64,000 nt of DNA from NCBI RefSeq assembly GCF_947179165.1, contig NC_077248.1:12737256-12801255 (forward strand), in the 5' to 3' direction. Made by a program: the position numbers and the translations under genes. Positions 22,871-35,632 of this stretch are shown in pieces. The stretch comes from Solanum dulcamara (taxonomy: Eukaryota; Streptophyta; Magnoliopsida; Solanales; Solanaceae). A model generated the notes under the pieces. It worked only from the letters and a program-made list of their open reading frames with translations, was not told where the DNA came from and did no database searches. The first letter of the stretch is position 1, and each line of letters begins with the position of its first letter.

Positions 22871-23597
22871 TATTATATTTGATTAACAATAAAATTTATT
22901 AAATTTATTCTAAGATAAATTTAAATCATCAACTAAACATGATATAAATTTTATCTCATACTTAATCATGGATTACCCATTCAAGTTGGATTATATTATC
23001 CCATCTAGTGTTATTTCAGAATTATAATTTTAAAATAATTTATTTCATTAGAGATTGTTTAATTGGTGGGATGAGTCGATAAAGATGATAATCACATATC
23101 TTATTTATAAATATTAATTAATTTTAAAATTATTTTATTTTAAAATAATAAAATTGACTATTTCATAATTGTATAGCGTGTGAATTGGACTATTGTCAGT
23201 TTGTCACCTAAGAATCCGCTGTCATGTGTGGTGTGAATGAAAGAAAATGATTAGCAAAATTAAAATAAAAAATGTTGAAAAGTAGATTCAATTATTGCAT
23301 ATAAAAAAGCAAAGATTTTTTTTACTTCTTTATGATACGAGGTAGAAAAAATCGAGGTGGGATTTGTCTTTTCATGGGTTAAAATATACTTCTCTTCATT
23401 TTTTAAATAAAATAAAATATTTATTTTTAATTATAATGGTCAAGTAATAGCATTAAATATCATTTTAATTTATGTGTCCAATTTTAATTTGTTTTAAAAA
23501 AAATGTTTTTATTTTTAATTTTTTTTTTATAATTTCAATGTTTCACGTAATATATTTTATATTACAAAACTAAATAATATTTTATTATACATATTTG
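22871..23597. other. AT-rich stretch, no gene seen
   Basis: Low-complexity AT-rich intergenic DNA without recognisable genes or clear element ends. Confidence 0.4.
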
Positions 23598-23614
23598 ATA
23601 GTATACTAATGAAG

Positions 23615-23730
23615 AAACAGACTCTAACAGAAATGCAAGGTAAGGTTGCGGACAATAGACCTTTGTGGTCAGGCTTTTTTTCGTATCTCGGGTATAGCGA
23701 GAGCTTTAGTGCACCAAACTGCATTTTTTT
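23615..23730 (+). mobile_element. 5'-truncated Au/TS-like SINE
   Basis: Only the body and 3' end of the family remain ('aacagactctaacagaaatg' to 'gtgcaccaaactgca' plus T tract); the A and B boxes are missing. It is nevertheless bounded by a perfect 17-bp target duplication, atagtatactaatgaag, at 23598-23614 and 23731-23747. The truncation therefore happened at insertion rather than by later deletion. Confidence 0.9.
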
Positions 23731-23747
23731 ATAGTATACTAATGAAG

Positions 23748-24603
23748 CAAAATGTCGAAACTGTCCCCCGTTGCATAACGTAGCTGGATGAAGGGACAGA
23801 GTGGCCGACACTTTCATTGGACGCTCTACATTGCATTCCTTCCATCTCGAAATACACCCTTTTGGGGTATAGGATACTAATATTTTCCCGTTTAAAAGAA
23901 TGACATATTTTAATTTGACACAGAGTAAATAGAAATAAAAAAATAATAATTTTGTGATTCTAAATTAAAATTATGTCAAATATACTAAAATGTTATTTAA
24001 TATTATGATCTTAAACATCTCACGTGAAAAGCTGAAATTAAAATATTGCCAAAAAATAAAAGGAAAATTTTTTTGGAATAAAGTAAAAAAAAAATAGGTC
24101 ATGCTTTTTTAAACAGATAGAGTATTATATATTATTATAATTATATATAATATTTGGAAGTTGATACATTTTATTTAACTAGTTAAAATGTATTGTTTCG
24201 CAAATGTGTAGCGAATTAATTAATAATAAATATATATATAAAAATAAATTATTGTTATAAGTTATATTATTAAGTGCAAAACATTAAAAAATAACATAAA
24301 TTTCTAATATAAAAATATATTTAATGAAAAAACATAATTATTTATCATCATACTATCAATTAAAAAGTAAAATTAAATATAATAGTAAATACATACACGA
24401 TGAGACCAAATTAAAATAATATATTTATACATTATATATTTTTAAAATAAGCACTTTTAACCTCTAAAACGTTTGGCCAAATAGGAAGAAGTCCTATTTT
24501 TGCTCACTATTTTATGGGTCATGCTACTTTTGCTGGTCCAAAAATACGTGAAATGGAGATTTTGTGGCAACTTCTTAATTAACATATGCCAATTAGGAGT
24601 CTT
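23748..24603. other. AT-rich stretch, no gene seen
   Basis: Intergenic AT-rich sequence without a supported gene. Confidence 0.4.
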
Positions 24604-25121
24604 TGGCCTCATTTGTTCATTAAGATTAAGACGTCTGAATCTCAATTCATATCTGAATATTAAGATGTGTACTAAGATTAAGATATTTGAATTTAAATGC
24701 ACATCTGAATATTAAGATGTGTATTAAGATTTAACCCTCATTTGTTTTCATTAAAATTAAAATATCTAAATATGAATGTACATCTGATTATTAAGATGTA
24801 AATTAAGATCTAGAGGTCTGAATCTAAATACACATCTGAATATTAAGATGTTACATTAAAATCTGAATATTAAATAGTTAAGGTTGTTTATTTTTTAAAC
24901 ATCTGAATGTATAAAAATTGTCTTTATTTAAATAATAATAAATATAAAATTCAAATAAATTATTAAATTGATCTAATATTATATCAATAAAATATTTTTA
25001 AAATTTTGTATGGCAATTAGTGGTGGTGATGATTAATGATGGTAATTATATGTACCAATTTGAGATGGTGTTTACTGATGATGGTGGTTATGGATATGGT
25101 ATAGTGGTTGGTACTAGTGAT

Positions 25122-26929
25122 TGATTATAACGACTTGTGCCCATCGTTAGGAATAGGCCAATGGGGAAGGAGTTCAGGCCAGAAAACTTTGAATAGTAAC
25201 TTCGAAAAAATTTAACATAGGCCAAACTTAGACGAATTCTGAGTCATGTGAAGTATAGGGCGACCATGTGAATGGTGGGAGAGCTAATCTCTGACTTATT
25301 TATATAAGTTGATAGCCAAGACGATACGAAATATTTACGGCTTCACGGAATCGCATTTGACAGAGTAAAACTCCCGGAATCAGGTTTGACGTGAAAGGTA
25401 TATTTTAATACGTCTTGGGAAGGGGGTGTGATGTGAAATGGGGGATTAAATCTCAAACTCTGAGCTCTCTATTTTTGTGCAACCCGCTAGAGCGGGGCCG
25501 CCAGAGAGGAATGGGTCTCGCTAGAGTGGGGCAGTCGTGACTTAAGTCAGAAAAAACCCCAGAAATGGTCATTTTCTGTAAAAAAAAAATAGTTTCTAAG
25601 ACTTCAGGAGGTAACTTAGGGCGATTTTCATCAATTTTCCACGGATTTCCATGCTTAAGATAAGGATTTTACTCCCTAAATTCATCTTTTGATTCCTAGA
25701 AACTATGGTTGGAAATCATTGAGGGGAGGGTTAAAACTGAAAACTAATGGTGGAAAATAGCCTTAGGGAGGAGTTAGGATCATGGGTTTGGGCTAGGATG
25801 AGAATTGTGATATTTTTCATGATAGTTAGGCCATTTTGTTGATCCTTTATATGTATTTACCATTTTCTAGACCAAGAATTAGAGGAACGAACCCGAAAAG
25901 GGAAAGCTCTTGCATTGTAAAGTTATTGAAGCATGAATTGAGGTAGGTGATGGTCTTATTTCCCCTATGTGTTTTATATAGTTGTTAAATTGTTTCATGA
26001 TATGCATATGTGTATATGAATAGGGAGACATGCTAGATTATATGTGAAATGATCACTTGCTGGCCTGTTTTTGTGATGAACCTGTTGTTGTAACTACTGA
26101 ATGTATTTGTTATTGTGGTATGTTTGAATCGGGTGTCACGTTCCGAACATAAACTAAATCGGGTGTCACGTTCCGACACATACTTGAATCGGGTGTCACG
26201 ATTCGACACATATTTAGATCGGGTGTCACATTTCGACACAAAGTTGATTGGTTGTAGGTCCCTTGTGAGGATCCTTGTGTGAAGTTATAGCATGTTGAAG
26301 ATACTAAGTTGTGATCTTTCTGAATATGGTTTAACATGATATTGGTTGACTTATTCTATATGTATGTACTTATTGTGTTGAGTTAACTTGTTTATGATCT
26401 GCTTACTGGCTAACCGCGTGATCCTACCAGTACACCCGTTGTTTTTGTGTACTAATACTACTCTTGCTCTCCTTTTGTTGAGTACAAAGCATATTCAGTC
26501 TACTGCAAAAAGACCTCGCCTAGAGGAGTAAAAATCTTGTTCAGGTCCACAGGTGAGCTATTCTGTCATGCTGCCATGGACTTTCTCATTGGTCTTAGTC
26601 CTTCGTCCAGGACTTGGATGTTCAGAAAACTATTTTAGTATTATGACTTCTTTTTGGGAGTGTTTCCTCTTTCCTATACTGATATTTTGTTAGAGTTTTG
26701 GTACGAACGACTTTCAGTTCCTAGAATGTGTTTACTTTCGTATATTTTGGGTTGACAACTAGACATTTTTTGAGTTTATGGGAACTCAACATTTATTCAT
26801 GATTTAAACCTACTTTCGCATCTTTAAGCTTTTTATATACTTGCAAGTATTGTTGTTGGGCTGTTTAGAATGGTTCTCCCACCGAAGAGTTAGAGTGGGT
26901 GTCAGTCACGGTGGATCGGGGTCGTGACA
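25122..26929 (+). repeat. Gypsy left LTR
   Basis: It begins 'tgattataacgacttg' and ends 'ggggtcgtgaca', immediately before the primer-binding site. It contains four tandem units with GTGTC...GACAC mini-hairpins (26127-26245). It is homologous along its length with 42449-44244. Confidence 0.88.
26127..26245 (+). repeat. Four ~30-bp tandem units inside the gypsy left LTR
   Basis: Each unit reads approximately 'atcgggtgtcacgttccgac' plus 'acatatttg'. The GTGTC and GACAC arms can pair around a 7-base loop. Three diverged units occupy the equivalent place in the right LTR (about 43470-43560). Confidence 0.8.
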
Positions 26930-27148
26930 AAGTTGGTATCAAAGCCTAGGTTCGTTGATCTCGTCCTACCTAAATGAGTCTAGTAGAGTCTTGCAGAACG
27001 GTACAGAGACATCTATACTTTTCTTCGAGAGGCTACAGGATTTTAGGAAAAGTTTCATTATCTTCTTTCCTTCGTGCTATAACTTGATTCCAATTGGTAT
27101 CTGGTGATCCAAATTGGTATCTAACCTCTTTCACTCTCTTGTCCGTAG

Positions 27149-27204
27149 ATGGTCAACATTCGCTATAACGATGTAAGGCCCATAGCTCCAATAGAGCCAA
27201 AGAA
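27149..27204 (+). pseudogene. Gypsy gag, N-terminal stub
   Basis: The stretch beginning 'MVNIRYNDVRPIAPI' is the start of a gag protein of this gypsy group, about 215 bases after the primer-binding site. It is cut after some 18 codons by the antisense L1 LINE. The gag frame is picked up again at about 35006. Gag would form the particle that packages the element RNA. Confidence 0.7.
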
Positions 27205-27739
27205 AGAGTTAGTTTGTTTTTTTAAAAAAATTTTAGGAAAAGACCCTACACGAGGCTCCCATCTCTCGTGCACCGTCAGGGGTTGAGCAACACCCCCAAG
27301 CCTTAACATAAATAAAATAAAATAAAAATACACGGAGAGAGACATAAACCTTACCTCCGAACTTAAGATGGTTCATGAGTTGGCCGACCTACTAAGATCG
27401 GCCACCTCATCCCCATTACTAGATGGAAAGCGATAAACCTATGAGAGGACTCCTCTCGATACAATGCGATTAAGAAAAGCGTAAATAAGGGAGACTCTCC
27501 CCTTCCATGTCAATACAAGAAAGAAACCTACACTAGTCCTATTCAACTAAGCTACATTAAAACATAGCTAAATTAAAGAACAAGTATATGAAACTTCTAA
27601 TTTCCATGGGTCGAGATCATTCATTTCATCTTCGCCTTCTTAATCTTTTTCATACCGAGCTTGTCCATGAGATGCGAGTGCTTCATACAATGTTAGTGCA
27701 TGGTGCTGCAGATTTGGTGACATATGGAAGTATACCATT

Positions 27740-28425
27740 TGATGAGTCTTAAGTCGGTTAACCTTTTCAAGGTCGCTTGACTAACGTCTTTAATTATCCG
27801 TTTGGGTTGTAACTTCTTGGGGTCTGTAGTTGTTGTATATGTTATCATAGTGTAACATGTGGGACCATTTTGATATTGCATGATGTATATTGTTGAGCTT
27901 TTGCTGACTGTTGCTGAAGTGTGTATTGGTGTGTTGATGCTCTGTATGTTCCTACACTTCCAACAACAGCCCTTGCAGACCAAGAACAACTAGACACAAA
28001 TCTTAAGTCGGCTAACTTTTTCAAGGTCGCTCGACTAACGTCTCTAATTATCCATTTGAGCTGAATCTTCTTGGACTTTACAAATACTGTATTTGCTGTA
28101 GTCCTACTACATTTGGAGGCCTTTTCCACCAGCTGGAACCTCCAAGTTGCAATTTGCTCCCTCATTATGCTTAAGTCGGCTAACTTTTTCAAGGTCGCTC
28201 AATTATCCGTTTGAGTTAAAACTTCTTGGGCTTTGAAAATAATGTATTTTCTATATTCCTGCAGGATTTGGAGGCCTTTTCCATAAGTTGGAAGCTCCAA
28301 ATTTTAAATTACTCCATCTTGAGACTTAAGTCGGATAACTTTTTTAAGGTCGCTCGACTAATGTCTCTACTTATCCTTTTGAGTTGAAACTTCTTGGGCT
28401 CTGGAGAAGATGTATTTGTTGTAGT
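27740..28425 (-). repeat. Tandem peptide-coding repeat in L1 3' region
   Basis: Four units, starting near 27749, 28002, 28170 and 28325, share 'cttaagtcggctaacttttt' followed by 'caaggtcgctcgactaac', 'attatcc-tttgag' and 'aacttcttgggct'. On the minus strand each unit can be read as 'KKIQLKRIIRDVSRATLKKL' followed by 'ADL' with small changes. Units are 155-255 bases apart. The sequence lies downstream of the L1 RNase H domain, in what should be its 3' UTR. Confidence 0.75.
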
Positions 28426-28984
28426 CCTGCACAATTTGGAGTCCTTTTGATATTGCATGATGTATTTGTTGAGGGCTGCTATTTTCTGCTTGCCTCTAAT
28501 GCTGCTGTGGAATTGCTGTTGCTGTTGATCAGCTGCATTAACTGCTACTGTTGTAATGTGGCATATGCATGTGATGTTGTTGAGATGCTGGTGTAAGAAC
28601 TTCAAACTCCGCTGCTGCAACTCCAACCCAAGGCTCAAATTAGCATGAAACCTGCACAAGGAGACACACAACAGAAAACAAAATTGGAACCAGAGTTTCC
28701 TTTTTGATGGCTATAGAATGGAGTTCCATGTGGTGGATGTTGTGTTGCTAGTTTGGACAGTTGTTGCTGTGGACTCTTGTATGCTGTTGTATTGCTGGTT
28801 GACATTTTCCATGTCTACAGCTATCTCTAGTGGTATGGTAATTATTCTAGGAAAGTAGTAAACTAGGGAGACTCTCCCTTTTACAATGGTCCTGAATATC
28901 ATTATATATATCAGCTATTATTACAAAGTATGAAGAAATCTACTTGAATGGAAACTACCACTAGAGCATGATTAGTGATGTCCT

Positions 28985-31900
28985 TCAAGGTGGTTGGTGG
29001 ATCTTCTTCATCTTTGTTCTCCTAAAGCTAGCCATGCCAGCTTTGTCCATTTTGTAGTATCCCTTGGTCTCTCTTGGAAGTTGTTGAAAACTGTAGTAGT
29101 GTTGTGTATGGTCATTCATGTGGCTTTCTTTTGAGAGTGTATCTGCAGGAAAATTAGCTTCTCTAAAGATATGTCTGCAATGGAAGCTTTCCATCTTGCT
29201 AATCAATACCTGCAGCTCAGTGAGATAGGTGTGAATATTCCATGGTAGTTTCATCTCTTGTTTGAGCCACTTGATCAGTAGCTCAGAGTCTACTTTAAGG
29301 GCTACCCTACTGTAGCCATGTTGTAGACACCATTGAATACCAATAAGAGCTGCTTGTACTTCAGCTTGGTTATTAGACCCAAAGCCTAGAGGAAAGGCAA
29401 AGGCATCTATCAGCACTCCATTATGGTCCCTAAGAATGCCCCCTGCCCCTATCTTCCCTGAATTGTTAAGGGCACTCCCATCTGTGTTTAGCTTGATCAT
29501 TGTAGGCTGTGGTTTAATCCAGCATACCTTGGTTACTCTCAATTCCTGTTGGCTTTTTTCAACCATGGTAACCAAGTCTGTCCACTTACTTGGCAAATCA
29601 ATATATGGATACACAGTAGATATAAACATATATAGATCTTTGGTTACTAAGAAGATTACTCTAGTTGCATTAGACTTCTTGCCTCCATACTTGCATGTAT
29701 ATCTATTCTTCTATAGATTCCAACACACAAAAATAGGTATGGCTTGCAGTACTAACTTGTGCATATCACTATTGTATTTGATTATCCACCACCTCATTAA
29801 TAGGTTTTTTAATGGTGTGATGCTGAGTTGAAGACCCCATGATCCTGAGAAGTGCTTTTATATGTGTTTTGCAAAGTAACCTGATACAAAGATATGGTCT
29901 ATATCATCAAGACCTTCTCTATAGCAACAAGAGCATGCAGCAGGTTCCTGTCCAAAGGCTACAATTCTGTCATTTGTGGGGAGCTTAAGTCTGAAAGCTC
30001 TCCACAGCAGAAAAGTGGCCTTGAAAGGAATACTATTGTGCCATATATTGCTGTTAGTGAGTGATCTTGTCTTTTTCTTTCTTACCAACTCCCAGGCTGA
30101 TGAACAAGTGAAATTACCATGAGAATTAGGCGTCCAGTAGGCTTGATCCTGCATATTTGGAATGTAGCTGATGGGAGTGCTGAGAATTCTGCTCACTAGC
30201 TGAGGGGGTGCATGTTCTCTTACCTTCTCTTCATTCCATCCTCCATTCTCCATGAATTCTGATACAATAGTGTTATTCAATCTAGGGAGGCTTTCCTTGT
30301 GGTAAGCTAAGGGACCTACCCCTAGCCAATCATCCCACCAAAAGCTGCTTGTTCCAGAGTTGATCCACCACTGTATATGAGGTTCTATATCCTTTTTGTT
30401 GATCATCATATGCTTCCACATGAGGGACTGCCATGTGCCCCATTTTTTAATGACTAGATGAGCCCTTTGACAGTACTTTGCTTTCAGGAATTCCCTCTAC
30501 AGAGTCTTCTTTGATCTGAATGTCCACCACTGTTTGTATTGGAAAGATAAACACACATCCTCTAAGGTTTTAGTACCTATACCACCTTCCTCATAAGGAT
30601 AACTGAGAGTATCCCATGAGGCCCAGTGGTATTTTCTTCTTTCAGTGTTCCATCCCCAAAAGAAATCAGCAATGAGCCTTTTGATCTAGTTCATAGTGGT
30701 CTTGGTTGGGCTGATAGCTGACAGCAGGTGTATAGGAATGGATTGCAGCACTGATTTCACCATTGTGACTCTACCTCCATAGCTCAACATCTTAGTCTGC
30801 CAGGCCCTGATTCTGCTTAGAACTTTAGCAACCATATTAGTGAAATATATGATCCTTTGGCGTCCAATATAAAGTGGACAGCCCAGGTAAGTGATAGGGC
30901 CATTAGTGCATTTGTATCCTGTGATCATGCTGACCCTTTCCACTACATCTGCTGGAGTATTCAATGGCATCATGAGCTGACTCTTATCTTTGTTGATAAG
31001 CTGTCCTGAAGTGGCTTCATACAATTTGAGAGTTTTGTTGATTAATGTTAATGAGAAGTTACTGGTAGATGTGAAAATAATCACATCATCTGCAAAACTC
31101 AAGTGATTTACTTGGGGTCCTCTTCTTTCCATGTGGAACCCTGTATATAGATAATGATGGTGAAGATTGTTGAGTAATCTAGACAACACTTCAGCTCCAA
31201 TGATGAATAATGTCGGGGATAAAGGATCTCCTTGCTTGAGGCTTCTTGTAGAGTGGAAGAAACCATGCCTTGCACCATTAATAATGACTGAATACCAGTT
31301 GTTTGACATAATTCTCCAAACCATATCAACCAACATTTTTCCAAACCCCATCCTCCTCATGACCATACATATGAATGACCAAGAGACCCTATCATAAGCC
31401 TTGGCCATATCCAGTTTGATAACTACATTATCCCCAGCCTTTGGTTTCTTGATGTTGTGGATGATTTCTTGAGCCAACATTATATTTTCAGAAATGCTCC
31501 TGCCTTTAACAAAACCAGATTGATTTTCTGAGATTAGTTGAGGCAGAATTGGGGTAATTCTGAGACTTAACAGCTTAGAAATAATCTTGTTAGTGAAGTT
31601 TCTAAGAGAAATAGGTCTGTAATCTAAGAGACTGTTAGGATGCTCATTCTTTGGCAGTAGAGCTAGGCATGCATGAGAAATGAACTTGGGAAGACCATGT
31701 CCATTGAAAAAGTACTGAACTAATCTCAGTAAGTCTTCACAGATGATATCCTAACATGATTGATAGAATTTCCCATTCATTCCATCTGGTCCATCAGCTG
31801 ATGTAGAGCTCATGGAGAACACCACTTTCTTCAATTCCTCCATAGTAGGTAAAGATTGTAGGCCCTCATTCTGCTCCTCTATAACCATCTTTGGAATGCA

Positions 31901-33042
31901 TTGAAGAACATTTTCCCTGATCTGTCTCTCTTCACTAGTGAATATTTTTTCAAAGTGTGCAGTGGCTGCCCTTGCAATATTGTCCTCACCTTGAATGGGG
32001 TTGCCATGTTCATCACTAATCTGATGGATAAAAATATTTCTTCTTCTTCCTCTGATAATAGCATGAAAATAGCTGGTGTTGGCATCTCCATCTTTGAACC
32101 ACTGCATTTGAATTTTCTGCTTTAAGATAGACTTCTCCATCTTCAGATATCTGATGTATTGAGCATTGATTTGATGTAGCTTGGACCTGTTTTCTTCAGT
32201 ATTATCACTGATTATCTTCTCTTCAGCTTGTCTCACCTGCTCTTCATATTCTTTAACTGAAGCAAAGATGTCCCCAAACTCATTTTTGACCACTTACTAA
32301 GAGTAATAGAAACTCTTTTCAGTTTTTGTTGGAAACTTCTCATTGGATTACCCTCTACAGGATTATCCCAGCATGTTTTTACAGTGCTAAGGAAGTTCAC
32401 ATTGTCTGTCCAGCAGTGTAAGAATTTGAAGTACTTGGTAGCATTACCCTGTCTTGCCACACCTTCAAGTAGTAGAGGACAGTGGTCAGATCCTGTAGAG
32501 GCCAGATGACTGACAGTTGTTATAGGCATGACTTCTAACCATGAATCATTAACCATGGACCTGTCAAGTCTTTTCCAAATCCTAGCATCTTTGTCTCTAT
32601 TATTGCACCAGGTGAACTTCTGCCCATAGAACCCCAAATCAGTGAGTCCACGGGCTTCTATCACACTAATAAACTCAAAGCTCTTGTTCATATTGTATGG
32701 TTGGCCCCTCATCTTTTCTTCAACATCTGTAATAACATTGAAGTCTCCAATGGTGCACCAAGGTTTTCCTTTACTGGAAAATTGCAGCATCTTATCCTAT
32801 AAGTCTCTTCTCATATAGTCCTTGCATTTTGTATATACAAAGGTAATGAGGTAGCTGTTAGGACAAGCTATATGAGTAATGTCACAAGTCATTTGTTGTT
32901 CATCCTGGTCAACAATGTTGCATGCAATATCTTTGTTCCAGAATAACCATATTTTGCTGTTGGAGTTGGACATAACATTATCCATTCCTAGCAGAATTTT
33001 GTGAAATTGAATTTGAGATTTGTGGGAGAATGGTTTCAGCAC
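28985..33042 (-). pseudogene. L1 ORF2: endonuclease, reverse transcriptase, RNase H
   Basis: Read downward. The endonuclease part (33042-32285) has 'IGDFN' and 'STGSDHCPLLL'. The reverse transcriptase (about 32285-30690) has 'KLDMAKAYDRVSW', 'LKQGDPLSPTLF' and the catalytic 'FADD'. A zf-RVT region ('LLWRAFRLKLPTNDRI' with 'CSCC') lies at 30421-29858. An RNase H domain (29629-28985) keeps all acidic residues, in 'NTDGSA', 'NNQAEVQA', 'KVDSELL' and 'ADTLS'. The protein would nick target DNA and copy LINE RNA at the insertion site. Open segments stay in one frame except for a shift in an A run near 32285. In-frame stops fall near 32793, 31750, 30685, 30490, 29857 and 29720, so it is a recently killed copy. 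Confidence 0.88.
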
Positions 33043-33199
33043 TGCTATAATAGACAGCTTATGGAAATCTTTTAGCCTTTGTAGCCTATCAAGGGCCTCC
33101 TGAGTATCAATACTCCTTGCATTTCAGCAAATTGTACTAATCATCAAGGTTTTGAGCTTTGGACCTAGTATTGATGCTGCTTGTGAAAACAATATTATC

Positions 33200-35005
33200 A
33201 GAACTACTGATGGTGCTTTATTTAGTCTTCTTCTTTGTTTGCTTACTTTTAGAGGGTGGATCATTCTTCTCCTTGTCTTGCTGATTTTCCTTTTGCACTA
33301 AAGCTGTCATTGTGGATCTGAATGCCTCCAATTGGTCTTCTTGTTGTTCATCCTCCCACTAGTCAGGGTCTTCCTCATCTTCAGAATGAGTAACCCTATA
33401 TTCATTAGATAAGTCTTCTGAACTGTCTTCTTTACTAAGCACCTGCCTCTCATTGGTTACATCATAAATTTGCAGAGGTGTGGCATGATTAGTACCTGTG
33501 TACTCCTCTTCCAAAACATCTGATATGGTTCTCTGGTTAAGATTCACACTTGGTTGCCCTGATTGCTTCTCCTGGATAAGTTTCTTTTTAATGGCATCCC
33601 TTTTCTTCTTGCTAAGAGATAAGGTGGCCTTTGTTGTTGAGGATCTGAGAATGTGTACTTTGGTTTGTTTTACTGATATTAGGACTTTGATCCTCTCCCA
33701 TATTTGGTTCAGTATCCTGCACCTTAGTTTGTTTCCTTTGACCCTTATTGGCCTGAATATTAGCCACATTACCTTATACTGTATCATTGGGATTGTTCCT
33801 TCTGAGCTCATCTTCTTTTTGGGTATCAATTTATTGTTCTTGTATCCTTGACCTGCTAGCATTTGGAGGATTGGTTGCAAGGACTTTATAGTCTTTCCTA
33901 GGGTCAACCAATAGAGATTTCCTCCCCCTGTTAGCCCCTTCCTGCATGTTAGTGATTTTCTCCTGTATTTCCCCTTCCTCAACCCCACATACTTCTTCAG
34001 CTAGAATAATAAAATTGTTTAACACATTTAAATTATTGGGGGGACCATGGGGGTGTGGGAATATTAAGTCAATACCCGTGCTTTTGATATTATTGCATTC
34101 CACAATATTCAACTCTGAACTTGGTTCCACTCTGGCATCAATATTTTAATCTTTTTCCTTATCTGTAAGTCTGCTAGTTCCACCCTGCTGAATGGGATTA
34201 TGGGGAGTGGGATGTACTATTTTTTGGGGAAGGGGGGGTTAGCTCTAGACTCCAGATTCAACATTATAAGTTTGGACATTACAATTATTAACTTTGGGGT
34301 TATTAGGCATACCTGACTGCTGCTGGTTTCTTCCATCATTGTTGTTGCTGCTATTGTGTTGGTAAGGTACTGAACTTTCTCTTTTTAACCTGTATACTTG
34401 TGTTTTATGCTGTTGTGTTTGATGTTGTTGGTGTTGTACATCTTTCTTGCCTCTTCTCCTTTGAATTTGCCACCTTGTATGCTCTTGATTTCCCTTTTCA
34501 GCTTCAGCCCTGTTAGTATTTTGTTGTTCCTTAATGTGTTGGTCTTCTTGGTGCTGTGTTTCTTTTTGTTGATCAGTAGCATGTTGCAGAGCCTTTCTCT
34601 TATCAGTGATGATCTTGTCTGTGTTCCTGACCTCCTCTTCTTGATCATTCTTTTTCTTATTATCTTCATCTTTTTTTTTAACAGTACAAACATGTAATGT
34701 GTGACCTTGATGCTTGCAGTAGGGACAGTAGTCTGGCACTCCCTCATATTGAATGGATTGCCACCTGCCATCTCCATTTTCATCTTCATCAAAGCCCATC
34801 CAAATGTGCTGGGGTCTTTGTTTGGTTAGATCAATTTGGATTTTGACTTTGGCTACACTACCCCTTGTTTTTTTGTAAGTGGCCAAGTCCAAGAACAAGA
34901 CCTTTCCAATTGGGGATAGTAAAGGGGTTACCACTTTAAGCCTATAGCACTGCCATGGTAGCTCAGGTAATATAGCCCATATAGCCCACTTCGAGGGCAT
35001 GGCTG
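33200..35005 (-). pseudogene. L1 ORF1 (RNA-binding, zinc-knuckle protein), 5'-truncated
   Basis: The preserved part includes 'LPELPWQCYRL' and 'SPIGKVLFLDLATYKKTRGS', 'VKIQIDLTK' and a CCHC zinc knuckle 'YCPYCKHQGHTLHVC' (about 34730-34685). A long Gln/Lys/Glu-rich low-complexity tail follows (34680-33360). This matches the DUF4283-zinc-knuckle layout of plant L1 ORF1 proteins, which coat LINE RNA. The segment is split among frames at about 34245-34130 and 33990-33830. The N-terminal part is missing because the LINE was 5'-truncated at insertion. Confidence 0.75.
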
Positions 35006-35632
35006 ATGAAGAAGCTGACGAGGGAGACGAGGCAGGGGCAGAGAGAAAGCAGCACCTGCCAGGGTGGAAGTTCTTACTGAGGAGATGCCAGTAGGTGAGG
35101 CCCCTCCTACTCTCCAAAATGAGTTAAAGGGAGAGGTAGAGTTTAGAGAGAAAGAAAAACATGTTGAACAGGAGAAAGACACCCAAACTGGGGCTGTTGT
35201 ATTCCCTCTTTAGGGATGTTGGTATTCCCCCTAGTGGGTTGGCCGGCACTAGAGTCATTCCCACCATGCCCACAGTACCAGCTCCTGTTACTACTGTAGC
35301 TCATCTAGCAGATGAGGTGGTAGGTGTTGATGCCTTCTTCAGATCACTCACGGGTCCAATATTTGCAAGCTAAAGCTTTGGCTAACCTTTTCCCGAGGAT
35401 CAGGCAGGTCGGTGATTACAGCCTGGCCAATTTAGTCAACGCTGCCTGCTCTTACTAGTAGTTTTTGAGGTACTCCACAATATCATCCAGCCCATGAGGG
35501 TCGGGGAGCATCAGTCTCAGGTAGCCTCCCATCTTTTAATCAGAACTGTTTTAATTATGAAGAGATGGGATATATACGGAGGGAATGTCCTCACCCCCAC
35601 GAGACAATGTCAGCACCCCAATAGGCCAGAGC
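35006..35632 (+). pseudogene. Gypsy gag, central and zinc-knuckle part
   Basis: After the L1, plus-strand sequence resumes as an acidic/Arg-rich gag segment: 'ARVEVLTEEMPVGEAPPTL', then 'REKEKHVEQEKDTQTGAVVF', then 'GVDAFFRSLTGP'. Near 35550-35610 a degraded CCHC zinc knuckle reads 'NCFNYEEMGYIRRECPH', with the second Cys changed to Tyr. The frame shifts several times. The segment ends at the antisense solo LTR beginning at 35633. Confidence 0.7.

Larger units (their letters stand above)
27205..35005 (-). mobile_element. L1-type LINE, nearly complete, antisense within gypsy gag
   Basis: A minus-strand LINE of about 7.8 kb. Its 3' end with an A-rich tail is at about 27205-27240. It has a long 3' region carrying tandem repeats (27.7-28.4 kb), an ORF2 of endonuclease, reverse transcriptase and RNase H type (33042 to 28985), and an ORF1 with a zinc knuckle (about 35000 to 33360). 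The 5' end is lost part-way into ORF1, where gypsy gag resumes. A clear target duplication was not identified; 'aagaaag'-like bases occur on both sides. ORF2 is largely in one frame with a handful of stops and one shift, so the insertion is much younger than its gypsy host. Confidence 0.85.

Noticed and set aside
28384..28596. Cys-rich plus-strand open frame
   Set aside because: Antisense to the L1 3' region repeats. The CTGCTG-type low complexity produces Cys/Leu runs by chance.
34398..34697. Hydrophobic plus-strand open frame
   Set aside because: It is the complement of the Gln/Lys-rich ORF1 tail of the L1; hydrophobicity is an antisense artefact of that codon composition.
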